Made by a program: the position numbers and the translations under genes. Source: QHVT01 sp036399015 (GTDB lineage: Bacteria; Acidobacteriota; Thermoanaerobaculia; Gp7-AA8). Taken from it: 64,000 bases of DNA. The notes under the pieces were generated by a model. It ran no database searches and had not been told where the DNA came from. It saw nothing but the letters and a program-made list of their open reading frames with translations. The stretch covers positions 1-64,000 of the forward strand of contig DASWNW010000080.1 of the NCBI GenBank assembly GCA_036399015.1, read 5' to 3'. Below are positions 7,475-14,461 of the stretch, in pieces. Numbering within the stretch: the stretch's first letter is position 1; each line of letters opens with the position of its first letter.

Positions 7475-7927
7475 ATGCGCTTCCGTCTCCTCCTCGCCCT
7501 CGCCTGCTGCCTCTCTGGTCATGCCGTCGCCGCGCAAACCGTGTGGGAGCCGGCGATCATCAGGCCGGCGACGCCCCGCGAAAGAGACCGGATCGAGGCA
7601 GTCTTCGAGATTCTGGGCGGGTGCCGTAATGAGGTGGCGACGGTGGTCGTGGGAGATGTAGTGCGTACGACGGTAACGCAGAGTGGATGCGTCATTGGTC
7701 CGCCTCCACCGATTATCCCCGAGCTTGCCGAGTTCGGCCCGCTCCCTGCCGGCGCCTATACGTACGAGATTTACGTAACGACCGGTGGTCCGCCTGTGCT
7801 GCGGTCGACACAGCCGTTGGTCGTGGCGGCGGTCGCACCGACGGTACCAGCCCTCTCGCCGGGCGCATACGCGGTGCTCGCCGTCAGTCTGATTGGCGTT
7901 GCGTTCCTCGCGCTCGCGCGTCAGTAA
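7475..7927 (+). CDS. Secreted protein with C-terminal membrane/sorting segment (paralogue 1)
   Basis: 150 residues. A signal peptide (MRFRLLLALACCLSGHAVAA) is followed by a mature part with two Cys (about 50 and 72) that could pair, a proline-rich GPPPPII loop and GAYTYEIYVTTGG. The C terminus reads VPALSPG, then a hydrophobic helix and ARQ, which resembles IPTL/PEP-CTERM-type sorting tails. I do not recognise the central domain and propose no function. By my count it differs from the next gene at about 20 of 150 residues, so the two are a recent tandem duplication. No Shine-Dalgarno sequence is visible close to the ATG. Confidence 0.65.
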   Translation: MRFRLLLALACCLSGHAVAAQTVWEPAIIRPATPRERDRIEAVFEILGGCRNEVATVVVGDVVRTTVTQSGCVIGPPPPIIPELAEFGPLPAGAYTYEIYVTTGGPPVLRSTQPLVVAAVAPTVPALSPGAYAVLAVSLIGVAFLALARQ

Positions 7928-8265
7928 GGCGGCTACTGTATTGCTTCTTGGCCCGTCAGAACCTCCGCCGAAGGAGTCGAAGGAGCCGTTTCGGCGCCGG
8001 GATCGCGCCGCACCCTCAGCCGGATACTCACCGGACGCCACAGAAATCGGAGATTCGAACCATCGAGCGCATCGCCTGAAGAAGACGCACTCCTGCACGC
8101 GCTGTGCGACGCGCGCGACGCTGCAGCACGCGCTGTTCTCCTCGTGGAGGCGTGTGGAGCCATCCGCAACCCGCTGATGGCCACGAACCGGCCGCTCGAG
8201 TGCGCTCCGGAGGTCATCGTGTGTTGCGGTGCGCGTGGAAATGGACACGTGAGGCGCTTACGCCA
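7928..8265. other. Gap between the twin secreted-protein genes, rearranged sequence
   Basis: The first ~25 bases (GGCGGCTACTGTATTGCTTCT) match the sequence after the second twin, where they encode the last residues (EAVQ) of the minus-strand protease. The duplicated unit therefore included that gene tail. The remaining ~300 bases show an open but unrecognised plus-frame stretch around 8060-8260 without a convincing start. I see no supported gene here. Confidence 0.5.
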
Positions 8266-8271
8266 TACAGT
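8266..8271 (+). promoter_or_regulatory. TACAGT -10 box, 6 bases before the ATG at 8278
   Basis: Copy of the box before the first twin; the TACAGTGTCGCGATG segment is identical in both. Confidence 0.45.
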
Positions 8272-8277
8272 GTCGCG

Positions 8278-8730
8278 ATGCGCTTCCGTCTCCTGCTCGC
8301 CCTCGCCTGCTGCCTCTCTGCTCATGCGGTCGCTGCGCAAATCGTGTGGGAGCCGGCGATCATCAGGCCAGCGACGCCCCGGGAGACGGACCGGATCGAG
8401 GCAGACTTCGAGATTTTCGGCGGGTGCGATACCGAGGTGGCGACGGTGATCTTCGGCGATGTAGTACGTACAACCGTCACGCGCAGTGGGTGCGTCATTG
8501 GTCCGCCTCCACCAATTATCGTCGAGCGCGCCGAGTTCGGCCCGCTCCCTGCCGGCGCCTACACGTACGAGATTTTCGTCACGAGCGGTGGTCCGCCTGT
8601 GCTGCGGTCGACGCAGCCATTGGTAGTGGCGGCGGTCGCACCGACGGTACCAGCCCTCTCGCCGCGCGCATACGCCGTGCTCGCCCTCGGTATGATCGGC
8701 GTTGCGTTGCTCGCGCTCAAGCGTCAGTGA
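8278..8730 (+). CDS. Secreted protein with C-terminal membrane/sorting segment (paralogue 2)
   Basis: 150 residues, the same length as paralogue 1 with no gaps. Signal peptide, both cysteines, the GPPPPII loop and the VPALSP-helix-KRQ tail are conserved. Changes cluster at about 37-59 (charged residues replace neutral ones) and in the C-terminal helix, while the stretch GPLPAGAYTYEI is unchanged. Conservation of the frame indicates that both copies were under selection after duplication. Its end lies only 5 bases from the end of the convergent protease gene. Function unknown. Confidence 0.65.
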   Translation: MRFRLLLALACCLSAHAVAAQIVWEPAIIRPATPRETDRIEADFEIFGGCDTEVATVIFGDVVRTTVTRSGCVIGPPPPIIVERAEFGPLPAGAYTYEIFVTSGGPPVLRSTQPLVVAAVAPTVPALSPRAYAVLALGMIGVALLALKRQ

Positions 8731-8735
8731 GGCGG

Positions 8736-10121
8736 CTACTGGACTGCTTCTCGCACCGCGAGCAGATCTTCTCGCTTGATAACGGCTCCGGTGGTCACTG
8801 GCTCTGAGAGAGCTACGGGTGTCATCTCGAGTTCCGGATGCGCCCGAATGGTGTTGATTTTGCCGAGCAGCGATGTCACGTCGGTCGACCGGATGATCGC
8901 ACCCTGCAACGCCGCCAGCGCAACCTCCGCGGGTGCGTAGACGATGGTGGCATCGACAGCTTGAGCTAGCGCGTTCACCGCTTGGCGCAGTTCGATGATG
9001 TGCTGAGCGCGAATCAACGTAAAGGGTTCCGCAGTCGCTAGGGATTCGTAGGAGAGCGCGTTCAGGTTCGCAAAGTCGCGATTGCTGGAGGAGGAGCGAG
9101 CAAGGCTGCCCGGTGGCAGGTAGGCTGCGCCCGCAGCAGCCACAACGCGATAGACCACCATCCCTCCTGGAGCACTCGGAGTATCCGCGAACGCGTGTCC
9201 GCTCACTTGGCCCACCGTGGTCCACGGCGTGCCGGCCGTCTTGCGCTGCACGAGGTACTGTTCGGCGCCGGCCGCCGCGCTCCACGTGAGGTTAACGCTC
9301 GTCCCGTTGACGGTCGCGGTCAGATTGGCCGGGGCGCTGGGGGTTGGCACGACGACGGCGATGTCGGAGTCTGCGGTACCGCACCCATTCGTCACGCGTA
9401 CCCAGTACGCGCGGCGGGTGGATGAGGCAGGTGCCGTGAATGAACTCGCGGTTGCGCCAGCGATGAGGGAGGAGGAGAGGGTGTGGTGCGCCCCGCGGCG
9501 GTACTTCGCATAGTCGAAATCGGCGTTCACTTCGTACCATTGGTACGTCACGCTCGAGGTGCCGCTCGCAGCAACCTGCAGTACCTGTGGTCCGTCCCCG
9601 CCCACGGAGGCAGGATGCGCCGTGATGTTTACATCGCCTAAGCGCAAGAGTTTATTGGGTGCACCGGTGATCAGGGCGCCAAGGTGGTCGCGCGTGTGAA
9701 GGGTGTCGGGATCAAGCGTGGCGACGGTGTTGCTTTCGAGGACCGCGCGGATGTCGGGAGGTTTGAGGGTGGGGTTTGCCTGGAGAATTCGCGCCGCGAA
9801 TCCGGCAACGATGGGCGCAGAGAACGACGTGCCACTCGCCATCGACTCATTCACTCGAGGATCACGGTAGTCGGCAGCGGCGCCGACGCTAGCGACCGCA
9901 ATGTTCTTGGCTGGTGCGAAGAGGGTGACGCAGGGGCCCGCATTCGACCCGCCGTTAAAGCCGGTGTAGTCATCGTAGTTGGTGTCATTCACGTTCGGAT
10001 CAGGAGAGTGGGTTGGCGTGAGATTGGTGCACTTCGTGGAGTCGCCGGCGCCGCAAATCCACCGCCCGTCCTGTACGGCTTTCGTGGGGTCGAATGCGAG
10101 CTCGGGCGCGGCGGGGTGCAT
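8736..10121 (-). CDS. N-terminally truncated subtilisin-like (S8) serine protease with Ig/Fn3-like tail, probable pseudogene
   Basis: 461 residues readable from an ATG at 10121. The subtilase Ser motif GTSFSAPIVAG is present near residues 97-107, but the catalytic Asp and His segments that precede it in the family are absent, so it should not be an active protease. After the catalytic remnant come an Ig-like part (about 165-260), an Fn3-like part (PSAPANLTATVNGTSVNLTWS onward) and a tail with HIIELRQAVNAL that is common in acidobacterial secreted proteins. The frame continues upstream only to a stop near 10207 and crosses a run of eight A. The missing 5' part was probably lost when the flanking repeat was formed. 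Confidence 0.65.
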   Translation of the reverse strand: MHPAAPELAFDPTKAVQDGRWICGAGDSTKCTNLTPTHSPDPNVNDTNYDDYTGFNGGSNAGPCVTLFAPAKNIAVASVGAAADYRDPRVNESMASGTSFSAPIVAGFAARILQANPTLKPPDIRAVLESNTVATLDPDTLHTRDHLGALITGAPNKLLRLGDVNITAHPASVGGDGPQVLQVAASGTSSVTYQWYEVNADFDYAKYRRGAHHTLSSSLIAGATASSFTAPASSTRRAYWVRVTNGCGTADSDIAVVVPTPSAPANLTATVNGTSVNLTWSAAAGAEQYLVQRKTAGTPWTTVGQVSGHAFADTPSAPGGMVVYRVVAAAGAAYLPPGSLARSSSSNRDFANLNALSYESLATAEPFTLIRAQHIIELRQAVNALAQAVDATIVYAPAEVALAALQGAIIRSTDVTSLLGKINTIRAHPELEMTPVALSEPVTTGAVIKREDLLAVREAVQ

Positions 10122-10500
10122 CCCGCCGCATCCAACACTTGTGTTTTTTTTGGGACTTGGACCTGTTCGAAGAACAGTCGCACGATACGCGAAGAGGAGT
10201 CAAGGAGGACGCTGCTCGTCAGTAGCCATAAAGCGTGCATCAACGTAAACGTCGATGCACACGGGCGCACGGCTCTGTGAAGCGCCATGCGTGGGAGGAC
10301 GATAGCCCACGGACCGGCTCCGCGTCCGCGTTCGTGAACGCGGGAGGCGGATCGTGCTCGCCGCGATCGCCTGGCACAGCTCGCGGGGCGAGCCGGCCGC
10401 GGAGATGTTGCCGCCCGACTGACGTTCTCTCTGGAGCGACGGGCTCTCAGCCCGTCGGGGTGGGTGGTGCCGGGCTGAGAGCCCGGCACTCCAGAAGGAG
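10122..10500. other. Gene-free scar: protease remnant, then duplicated EamA 3' end
   Basis: About 200 bases upstream of the truncated protease lack a convincing frame. From about 10324 onward the sequence repeats the last codons of the EamA gene, including its TGA, and then palindrome copy C. It is best read as a recombination junction rather than functional intergenic DNA. Confidence 0.6.
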
Positions 10501-10502
10501 AT
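10324..10502. repeat. Direct repeat, right copy: EamA 3' remnant plus palindrome
   Basis: Right partner of 7273-7453. It retains the TGGCACAGCTCGCRGGGCGA segment and the stop codon of EamA but no upstream gene, so this is the derived copy. The repeat ends at the aldehyde dehydrogenase start and donates its GGAG as a possible ribosome site. Confidence 0.75.
10429..10495. repeat. Bipartite GC-rich palindrome (REP-like), copy C
   Basis: Same arms and inner palindromes as copies A and B with a shorter spacer. It sits immediately before the aldehyde dehydrogenase gene. Confidence 0.8.
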
Positions 10503-11907
10503 GTCCCTGGCAACCGTCCTGCACCTTCGCGTGCGAATGCCCACGACCCTCATCGAGCCGGCGACCGGCAAGCCGCTGACCGACGTACCGCAGACGACGG
10601 CCGAAGACGCGGGGCGTGTGATCGTCTCGGCGGAGCGGGCGTTCAAGGGGGAGTGGCGGCGCATCAATACGCGCGACCGCGGCCGCCTGCTGCTGAAGCT
10701 CGCGCAGCTCATTCGCGATCACTCCGACGAGCTGGCGACGATGGAGGCGCGGAACGTCGGCAAGCCGATCCGCGACGCACGCGATGAGGTCGGGCTGGCG
10801 GCGAACGTCTTCGAGTACTACGCCGGCGCCACGAACAAAGTCGGCGGGCAGACCATCCCCGGCGCGGCGCCCGGCGTGCTGCTGTCGTTCCGGGAGCCGG
10901 TCGGCGTCTGCGGGATCATCGTCCCGTGGAACTTCCCGATCGCGATCACGGCGTGGAAGTCGGCGCCGGCGCTGGCGATGGGGAACACGGTCGTGCTCAA
11001 GCCGGCGGAGCAGACGCCGCTGACGGCGATCCGTCTCGCGGAGCTGGCGCTCGAGGCAGGCATCCCCGAGGGCGCGTTCAACGTCATCACCGGCTCGGGA
11101 TCGGTCGTCGGCGAGGCGATCATCCGCCACCCGGCGGTGCGCAAGGTCGCGTTCACCGGCTCGACCGAGGTGGGGATGAACGTGATGCGCCTCGCCGCGG
11201 ACGACATCAAGCGGGTCTCGCTGGAGCTGGGCGGCAAGTCGGCGAACCTCGTCTTCGACGACTGCGACTTCGACCGCGCCGTCGCCTCCGCCGCCTCCAG
11301 CGCCCTCGGCAACGCGGGGCAGGACTGCTGCGCGCGGAGCCGCATCCTGGTGCAGGAGTCGATCTACGACCGTTTCTCGAAAGCGGTCGTAGAGGCGTTC
11401 GGGAAGGTGAAGGTCGGCGACCCGCTGCAGGACGACACGGAGATGGGGCCGCTGGTCACTGCCGCGCATCGAGACCGCGTCATGAAGTACATCGAGACGG
11501 GGCGCTCCGAGGGGGCGACGCTCGCCTGCGGAGGAGAGTCGCGGAACTACTCCGAGCTCGCACCGGCCGTGTTCCTCGACGCGAAGCCGGAGATGACGAT
11601 CGTGCGCGAGGAGATCTTCGGGCCGGTCGTGGCGGTGATGCCCTTCGTCGACGAGGAGCAGGCGGTGGAGATGGCGAACGACTCTCTCTACGGCCTCTCC
11701 GGCTCCATCTGGACGCGCGACATCGGCCGCGCCATGCGCGTCGCGCGTGCGGTGCAGACGGGGAACCTCTCGATCAACAGCGGCAGCAGCGTGCACGTCG
11801 AGGCCCCGTTCGGCGGCGTGAAGCGCAGCGGCCTGGGACGTGAGCTGGGGCTGCAGGCGCTCGACCATTACACCGAGTGGAAGACGGTTTACATCGACGT
11901 GACGTGA
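10501..11907 (+). CDS. NAD(P)-dependent aldehyde dehydrogenase (gamma-aminobutyraldehyde/betaine aldehyde type)
   Basis: 468 residues with all class hallmarks: Asn144 in PWNFP, Lys167 in VLKPAE, Glu242 in LELGGK and the catalytic Cys276 in GQDCCA. It oxidises an aldehyde to the acid. The neighbouring glutamine-synthetase-like ligase suggests the gamma-glutamyl polyamine route (PuuC beside PuuA), but this is inferred from adjacency. The start is uncertain: ATG 10501 abuts the GGAG of the repeat, whereas ATG 10537 begins at MPTTLIEPATG, nearer the usual family N terminus. Acquisition of the upstream repeat may have changed its expression. Confidence 0.88.
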   Translation: MSLATVLHLRVRMPTTLIEPATGKPLTDVPQTTAEDAGRVIVSAERAFKGEWRRINTRDRGRLLLKLAQLIRDHSDELATMEARNVGKPIRDARDEVGLAANVFEYYAGATNKVGGQTIPGAAPGVLLSFREPVGVCGIIVPWNFPIAITAWKSAPALAMGNTVVLKPAEQTPLTAIRLAELALEAGIPEGAFNVITGSGSVVGEAIIRHPAVRKVAFTGSTEVGMNVMRLAADDIKRVSLELGGKSANLVFDDCDFDRAVASAASSALGNAGQDCCARSRILVQESIYDRFSKAVVEAFGKVKVGDPLQDDTEMGPLVTAAHRDRVMKYIETGRSEGATLACGGESRNYSELAPAVFLDAKPEMTIVREEIFGPVVAVMPFVDEEQAVEMANDSLYGLSGSIWTRDIGRAMRVARAVQTGNLSINSGSSVHVEAPFGGVKRSGLGRELGLQALDHYTEWKTVYIDVT

Positions 11908-11910
11908 CGG

Positions 11911-12018
11911 TGGTTCCTCGGGTTCCTCGGTTCCTCGGAGTTCCTCGGGCGGGAACCGCGAGCAATATCCCGAGGAACCCGAGGAACCCGAGGAACTCCG
12001 AGGAACTCCGAGGAACCA
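11911..12018. repeat. Large inverted repeat of GAGGAACC units ending at a start codon
   Basis: The left arm (11911-11949) holds four GTTCCTCGG units. The right arm (about 11973-12018) holds five CCGAGGAAC units and ends one base before the GTG at 12020. Because the units repeat, the arms can pair in several registers. The right arm supplies the only Shine-Dalgarno-like GAGGAA of the ligase gene, so pairing would hide it. A translational switch is inference. Confidence 0.75.
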
Positions 12019-12019
12019 A

Positions 12020-13384
12020 GTGCAGGGACGAATCGACTTCGAGCAGCTCAAGCGGCACGTCGCCGACGGCGACATCGACACCATCCTGGTGGTCTTTCCC
12101 GACATGTACGGGCGCCTCGTCGGCAAGCGCATCGTCGGGCGCTTCTTCGTCGAGGAGAGCGAGATCCACGCGTGCGACTACCTCCTCGCCTGCGACATGG
12201 ACATGGACCCGGTCCCCGGCTACCAGTTCACCAGCTGGGCGAAAGGCTACGGCGACTTCCGGCCGGTGCCCGACTTCAACACGCTGCGGATCGCCTCCTG
12301 GCTCGACAAGACGGCCATCGTGCTCTGCGACGTCTACCAGGAGGAGTCGGACGAGCTGGTGCCGTTCGCGCCGCGCGGCATCCTGCGCAAGCAGCTCGCG
12401 CGCGCGGCCGGGCGCGGCTACGTCGCCATGGGCGCGTCGGAGCTCGAGCTGTACGTCTTCAAGGACTCGTACGAAGAGGTGGCGAAGAAGAGCTTCGTCA
12501 ACATCGAGCCGATCGGACGGATCATCGAGGATTACCACATCTTCCAGGGGACGAAGGAAGAGTTCCTCATCGCCGACATCCGCCGCCACCTGGAGCGCTC
12601 GGGCATCCCCTGCGAGTCGTCGAAGGGAGAGTGGGGACCGGGGCAGCAGGAGATCGGGCTGCGGTACGCCGAGCTGCTGGAGATGGCCGACCGCCACACG
12701 CTCTACAAGCATGCGGCGAAGGAGATCGCCTGGTCGCACGGCAAGTCGGTGACGTTCATGGCCAAGTGGGACGAGCGCTACGCCGGCTCGAGCTGCCACA
12801 TCCACGCGAGCCTCTGGAGTCCGGAAGGGGAGCCGCTCTTCAAAGGCGACGAGTCCCTCGGTCCGATCAAGTGCTCACCGACCTTCCGCTGGTTCCTCGG
12901 CGGCTGGATGAAGCACATCCGCGAGCTGTTCCCCTTCTATGCGCCCTATCCCTCGTCCTACAAGCGCTACGTGCCGGGCTCGTTCGCACCGACCGGCATC
13001 GCCTGGAGCTACGACAACCGTACGGCCGGGTTCCGCATCGTCGGGCACGGCTCGTCGCTGCGTATCGAGTGCCGGACGGCCGGCGCGGATGCGAATCCCT
13101 ACCTCGCGTTCGCCGCCACGCTCGCGGCCGGTCTCGACGGGATCGAAAACCAGATCGAGCCGCCGGAGGCGTTCGAGGGGGATGTCTACAAGGCGCTGGA
13201 GCTGCCGCAGGTACCGCACTTCCTCCCCGAGGCGATCAAGGCGCTGGAGCAGAGCGCGTTCGCGCGGCAGGCGTTCGGGGAAGACGTCATCGACCACTAC
13301 CTGCACTTCTTCAAGACCGAGCAGCGGAAGTTCGACGCGGTCGTCACCGACTGGGAGCGGCGCAGGTATTTCGAGCAGGCCTGA
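12020..13384 (+). CDS. Glutamine synthetase family protein (gamma-glutamylpolyamine synthetase-like)
   Basis: 454 residues matching the GS catalytic barrel: an N-terminal beta-grasp part with VVFPDMYGRLVGKR, metal-site segments around GASELELYVF and WGPGQQEIGLRYAE, the ATP segment SSCHIHASLW, and the PYPSSYKRYVPGSFAPT and RIECRTAGADANPYLAFAA blocks. Divergence from true GlnA (no adenylylation-loop NLYDLPPEE) and pairing with an aldehyde dehydrogenase favour a gamma-glutamyl-polyamine or related amide ligase. The start is GTG 12020, with its ribosome site inside the preceding inverted repeat. Confidence 0.8.
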   Translation: MQGRIDFEQLKRHVADGDIDTILVVFPDMYGRLVGKRIVGRFFVEESEIHACDYLLACDMDMDPVPGYQFTSWAKGYGDFRPVPDFNTLRIASWLDKTAIVLCDVYQEESDELVPFAPRGILRKQLARAAGRGYVAMGASELELYVFKDSYEEVAKKSFVNIEPIGRIIEDYHIFQGTKEEFLIADIRRHLERSGIPCESSKGEWGPGQQEIGLRYAELLEMADRHTLYKHAAKEIAWSHGKSVTFMAKWDERYAGSSCHIHASLWSPEGEPLFKGDESLGPIKCSPTFRWFLGGWMKHIRELFPFYAPYPSSYKRYVPGSFAPTGIAWSYDNRTAGFRIVGHGSSLRIECRTAGADANPYLAFAATLAAGLDGIENQIEPPEAFEGDVYKALELPQVPHFLPEAIKALEQSAFARQAFGEDVIDHYLHFFKTEQRKFDAVVTDWERRRYFEQA

Positions 13385-13604
13385 GGCCGCAAGCGGCATA
13401 CATCGCGGTGGCGGAACGTTTTCCCCCGCATGCCGAAGGGATCCAACACCCGCGCGGCCGTGCTGGCGGCGGCGATGAACCTCATCCCCGCCGCACCGGT
13501 GGACATCTTCCGCTTCCTGAACGTGCCGGCAATCGTCATGACCATCCGGCAGGTGAAGGGAAGGTTGTGCAGCGACGTGCATGCGCGGCATGCCCGCCGC
13601 CGCG
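13385..13604. other. Unassigned 220 bp interval
   Basis: Lies between the convergent ligase and DUF4097 genes. A 63-codon plus frame (13430-13621) runs into the DUF4097 3' end and has no recognisable features or ribosome site. I see no supported gene or T-tract terminator. Confidence 0.4.
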
Positions 13605-14390
13605 TCAGCGCGAGGTCTTGATCGAGATCCCGCCGTTCGTCGTGCGCATGTGAAGCGGCGTGCCGCCGCCGTTGATCGTCCCGCGCAGCGAGTTCCTGCT
13701 GATCTTCGTCGTGGCCACCGGGAGGTCGCTGTCGATCGACCCGTTGGTCGTCCCGGCGTCGACGTCGACCGCCAGGGTCGAGGGCAGCTCGACTTCGATG
13801 CGGCCGTTGGTGGTCGAGAAGCGGAGCGGCTGTCCCTGGGAGACCTTGGTGAGCTCGGCGCTGATGCCGCCGTTCGTCGTCGAGGCCTCGAGGGAGCCGG
13901 CGCAGCGGGCGACTTCGATCCTGCCGTTCGTCGTCTCCAGCTCGTGCTTGCCGCTGACGTCGGTGACGTGGATGGCGCCGTTGACGTTCTCGACGTCGAG
14001 GCTCATCGAGCGGGGGACCGTCAGCTCGTAGCGCACCTGCGCCTGGATGCGGTCGCCGGTGAACCAGTCGAAGATGGAGCCGTTGTCGCCACCGCGCTTC
14101 GGATACTTCGTGGTGATGACCAGGCCGCCGTTCTGCGGCGTCATGTCGACGCGCAGCTCGCGGAGGGCCTCTTTGAGCCCGTCCCGGTTCGTCTCGACGC
14201 GCTTCCGGGCGATGACGCGGACGCGGGGCTGATCCCAGGCGGCGATGGTGATCGCGCCGTTGACGTTCTCGAGCGCGACGGTGGCGCCGGGGCGGACGTC
14301 GAAGGTGCGGTCGATCGTCTCGGTCAGCTCGGCCGCGGTCGCCGCGGTCGAGAGCAGGAGTGTCAGGGCAGCCAGAACCAGTTTGCGCAT
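13605..14390 (-). CDS. DUF4097-family secreted beta-helix-like protein
   Basis: 261 residues. A signal peptide (MRKLVLAALTLLLSTAATAA) precedes a repetitive beta-strand domain with recurrent ENVNGAI and TTNGxI motifs: two ENVNG and five TTNG turns spaced about 20-25 residues apart, the hallmark of the putative adhesin DUF4097. The likely location is the periplasm or outer surface, and the molecular role is unknown for the family. GGAGG sits 5 bases before the ATG, so this gene has a canonical ribosome site, unlike several of its neighbours. Divergent from the M28 peptidase. Confidence 0.8.
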   Translation of the reverse strand: MRKLVLAALTLLLSTAATAAELTETIDRTFDVRPGATVALENVNGAITIAAWDQPRVRVIARKRVETNRDGLKEALRELRVDMTPQNGGLVITTKYPKRGGDNGSIFDWFTGDRIQAQVRYELTVPRSMSLDVENVNGAIHVTDVSGKHELETTNGRIEVARCAGSLEASTTNGGISAELTKVSQGQPLRFSTTNGRIEVELPSTLAVDVDAGTTNGSIDSDLPVATTKISRNSLRGTINGGGTPLHMRTTNGGISIKTSR

Positions 14391-14446
14391 CGAAGCCTCC
14401 GTGTGGAGAGGGATACGGAGGAACGGGTCCCGGGTTGCGTTGCGTC

Positions 14447-14452
14447 TAGAAT
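14447..14452 (+). promoter_or_regulatory. TAGAAT -10 box, 9 bases before the ATG at 14462
   Basis: TAGAAT matches the -10 consensus at five of six positions. No -35 at the usual spacing was convincing. The short distance implies a leaderless or nearly leaderless mRNA for the peptidase. Confidence 0.5.
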
Positions 14453-14461
14453 CGCGCGCAC

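Noticed and set aside
10447..12132. Long minus-strand frame opposite the aldehyde dehydrogenase
   Set aside because: Shadow of a well-supported gene, with Arg/His/Asp-rich composition and no motifs.
13430..13621. Possible 63-residue gene
   Set aside because: No ribosome site, no homology features, runs into the DUF4097 3' end and shows shadow-like composition.
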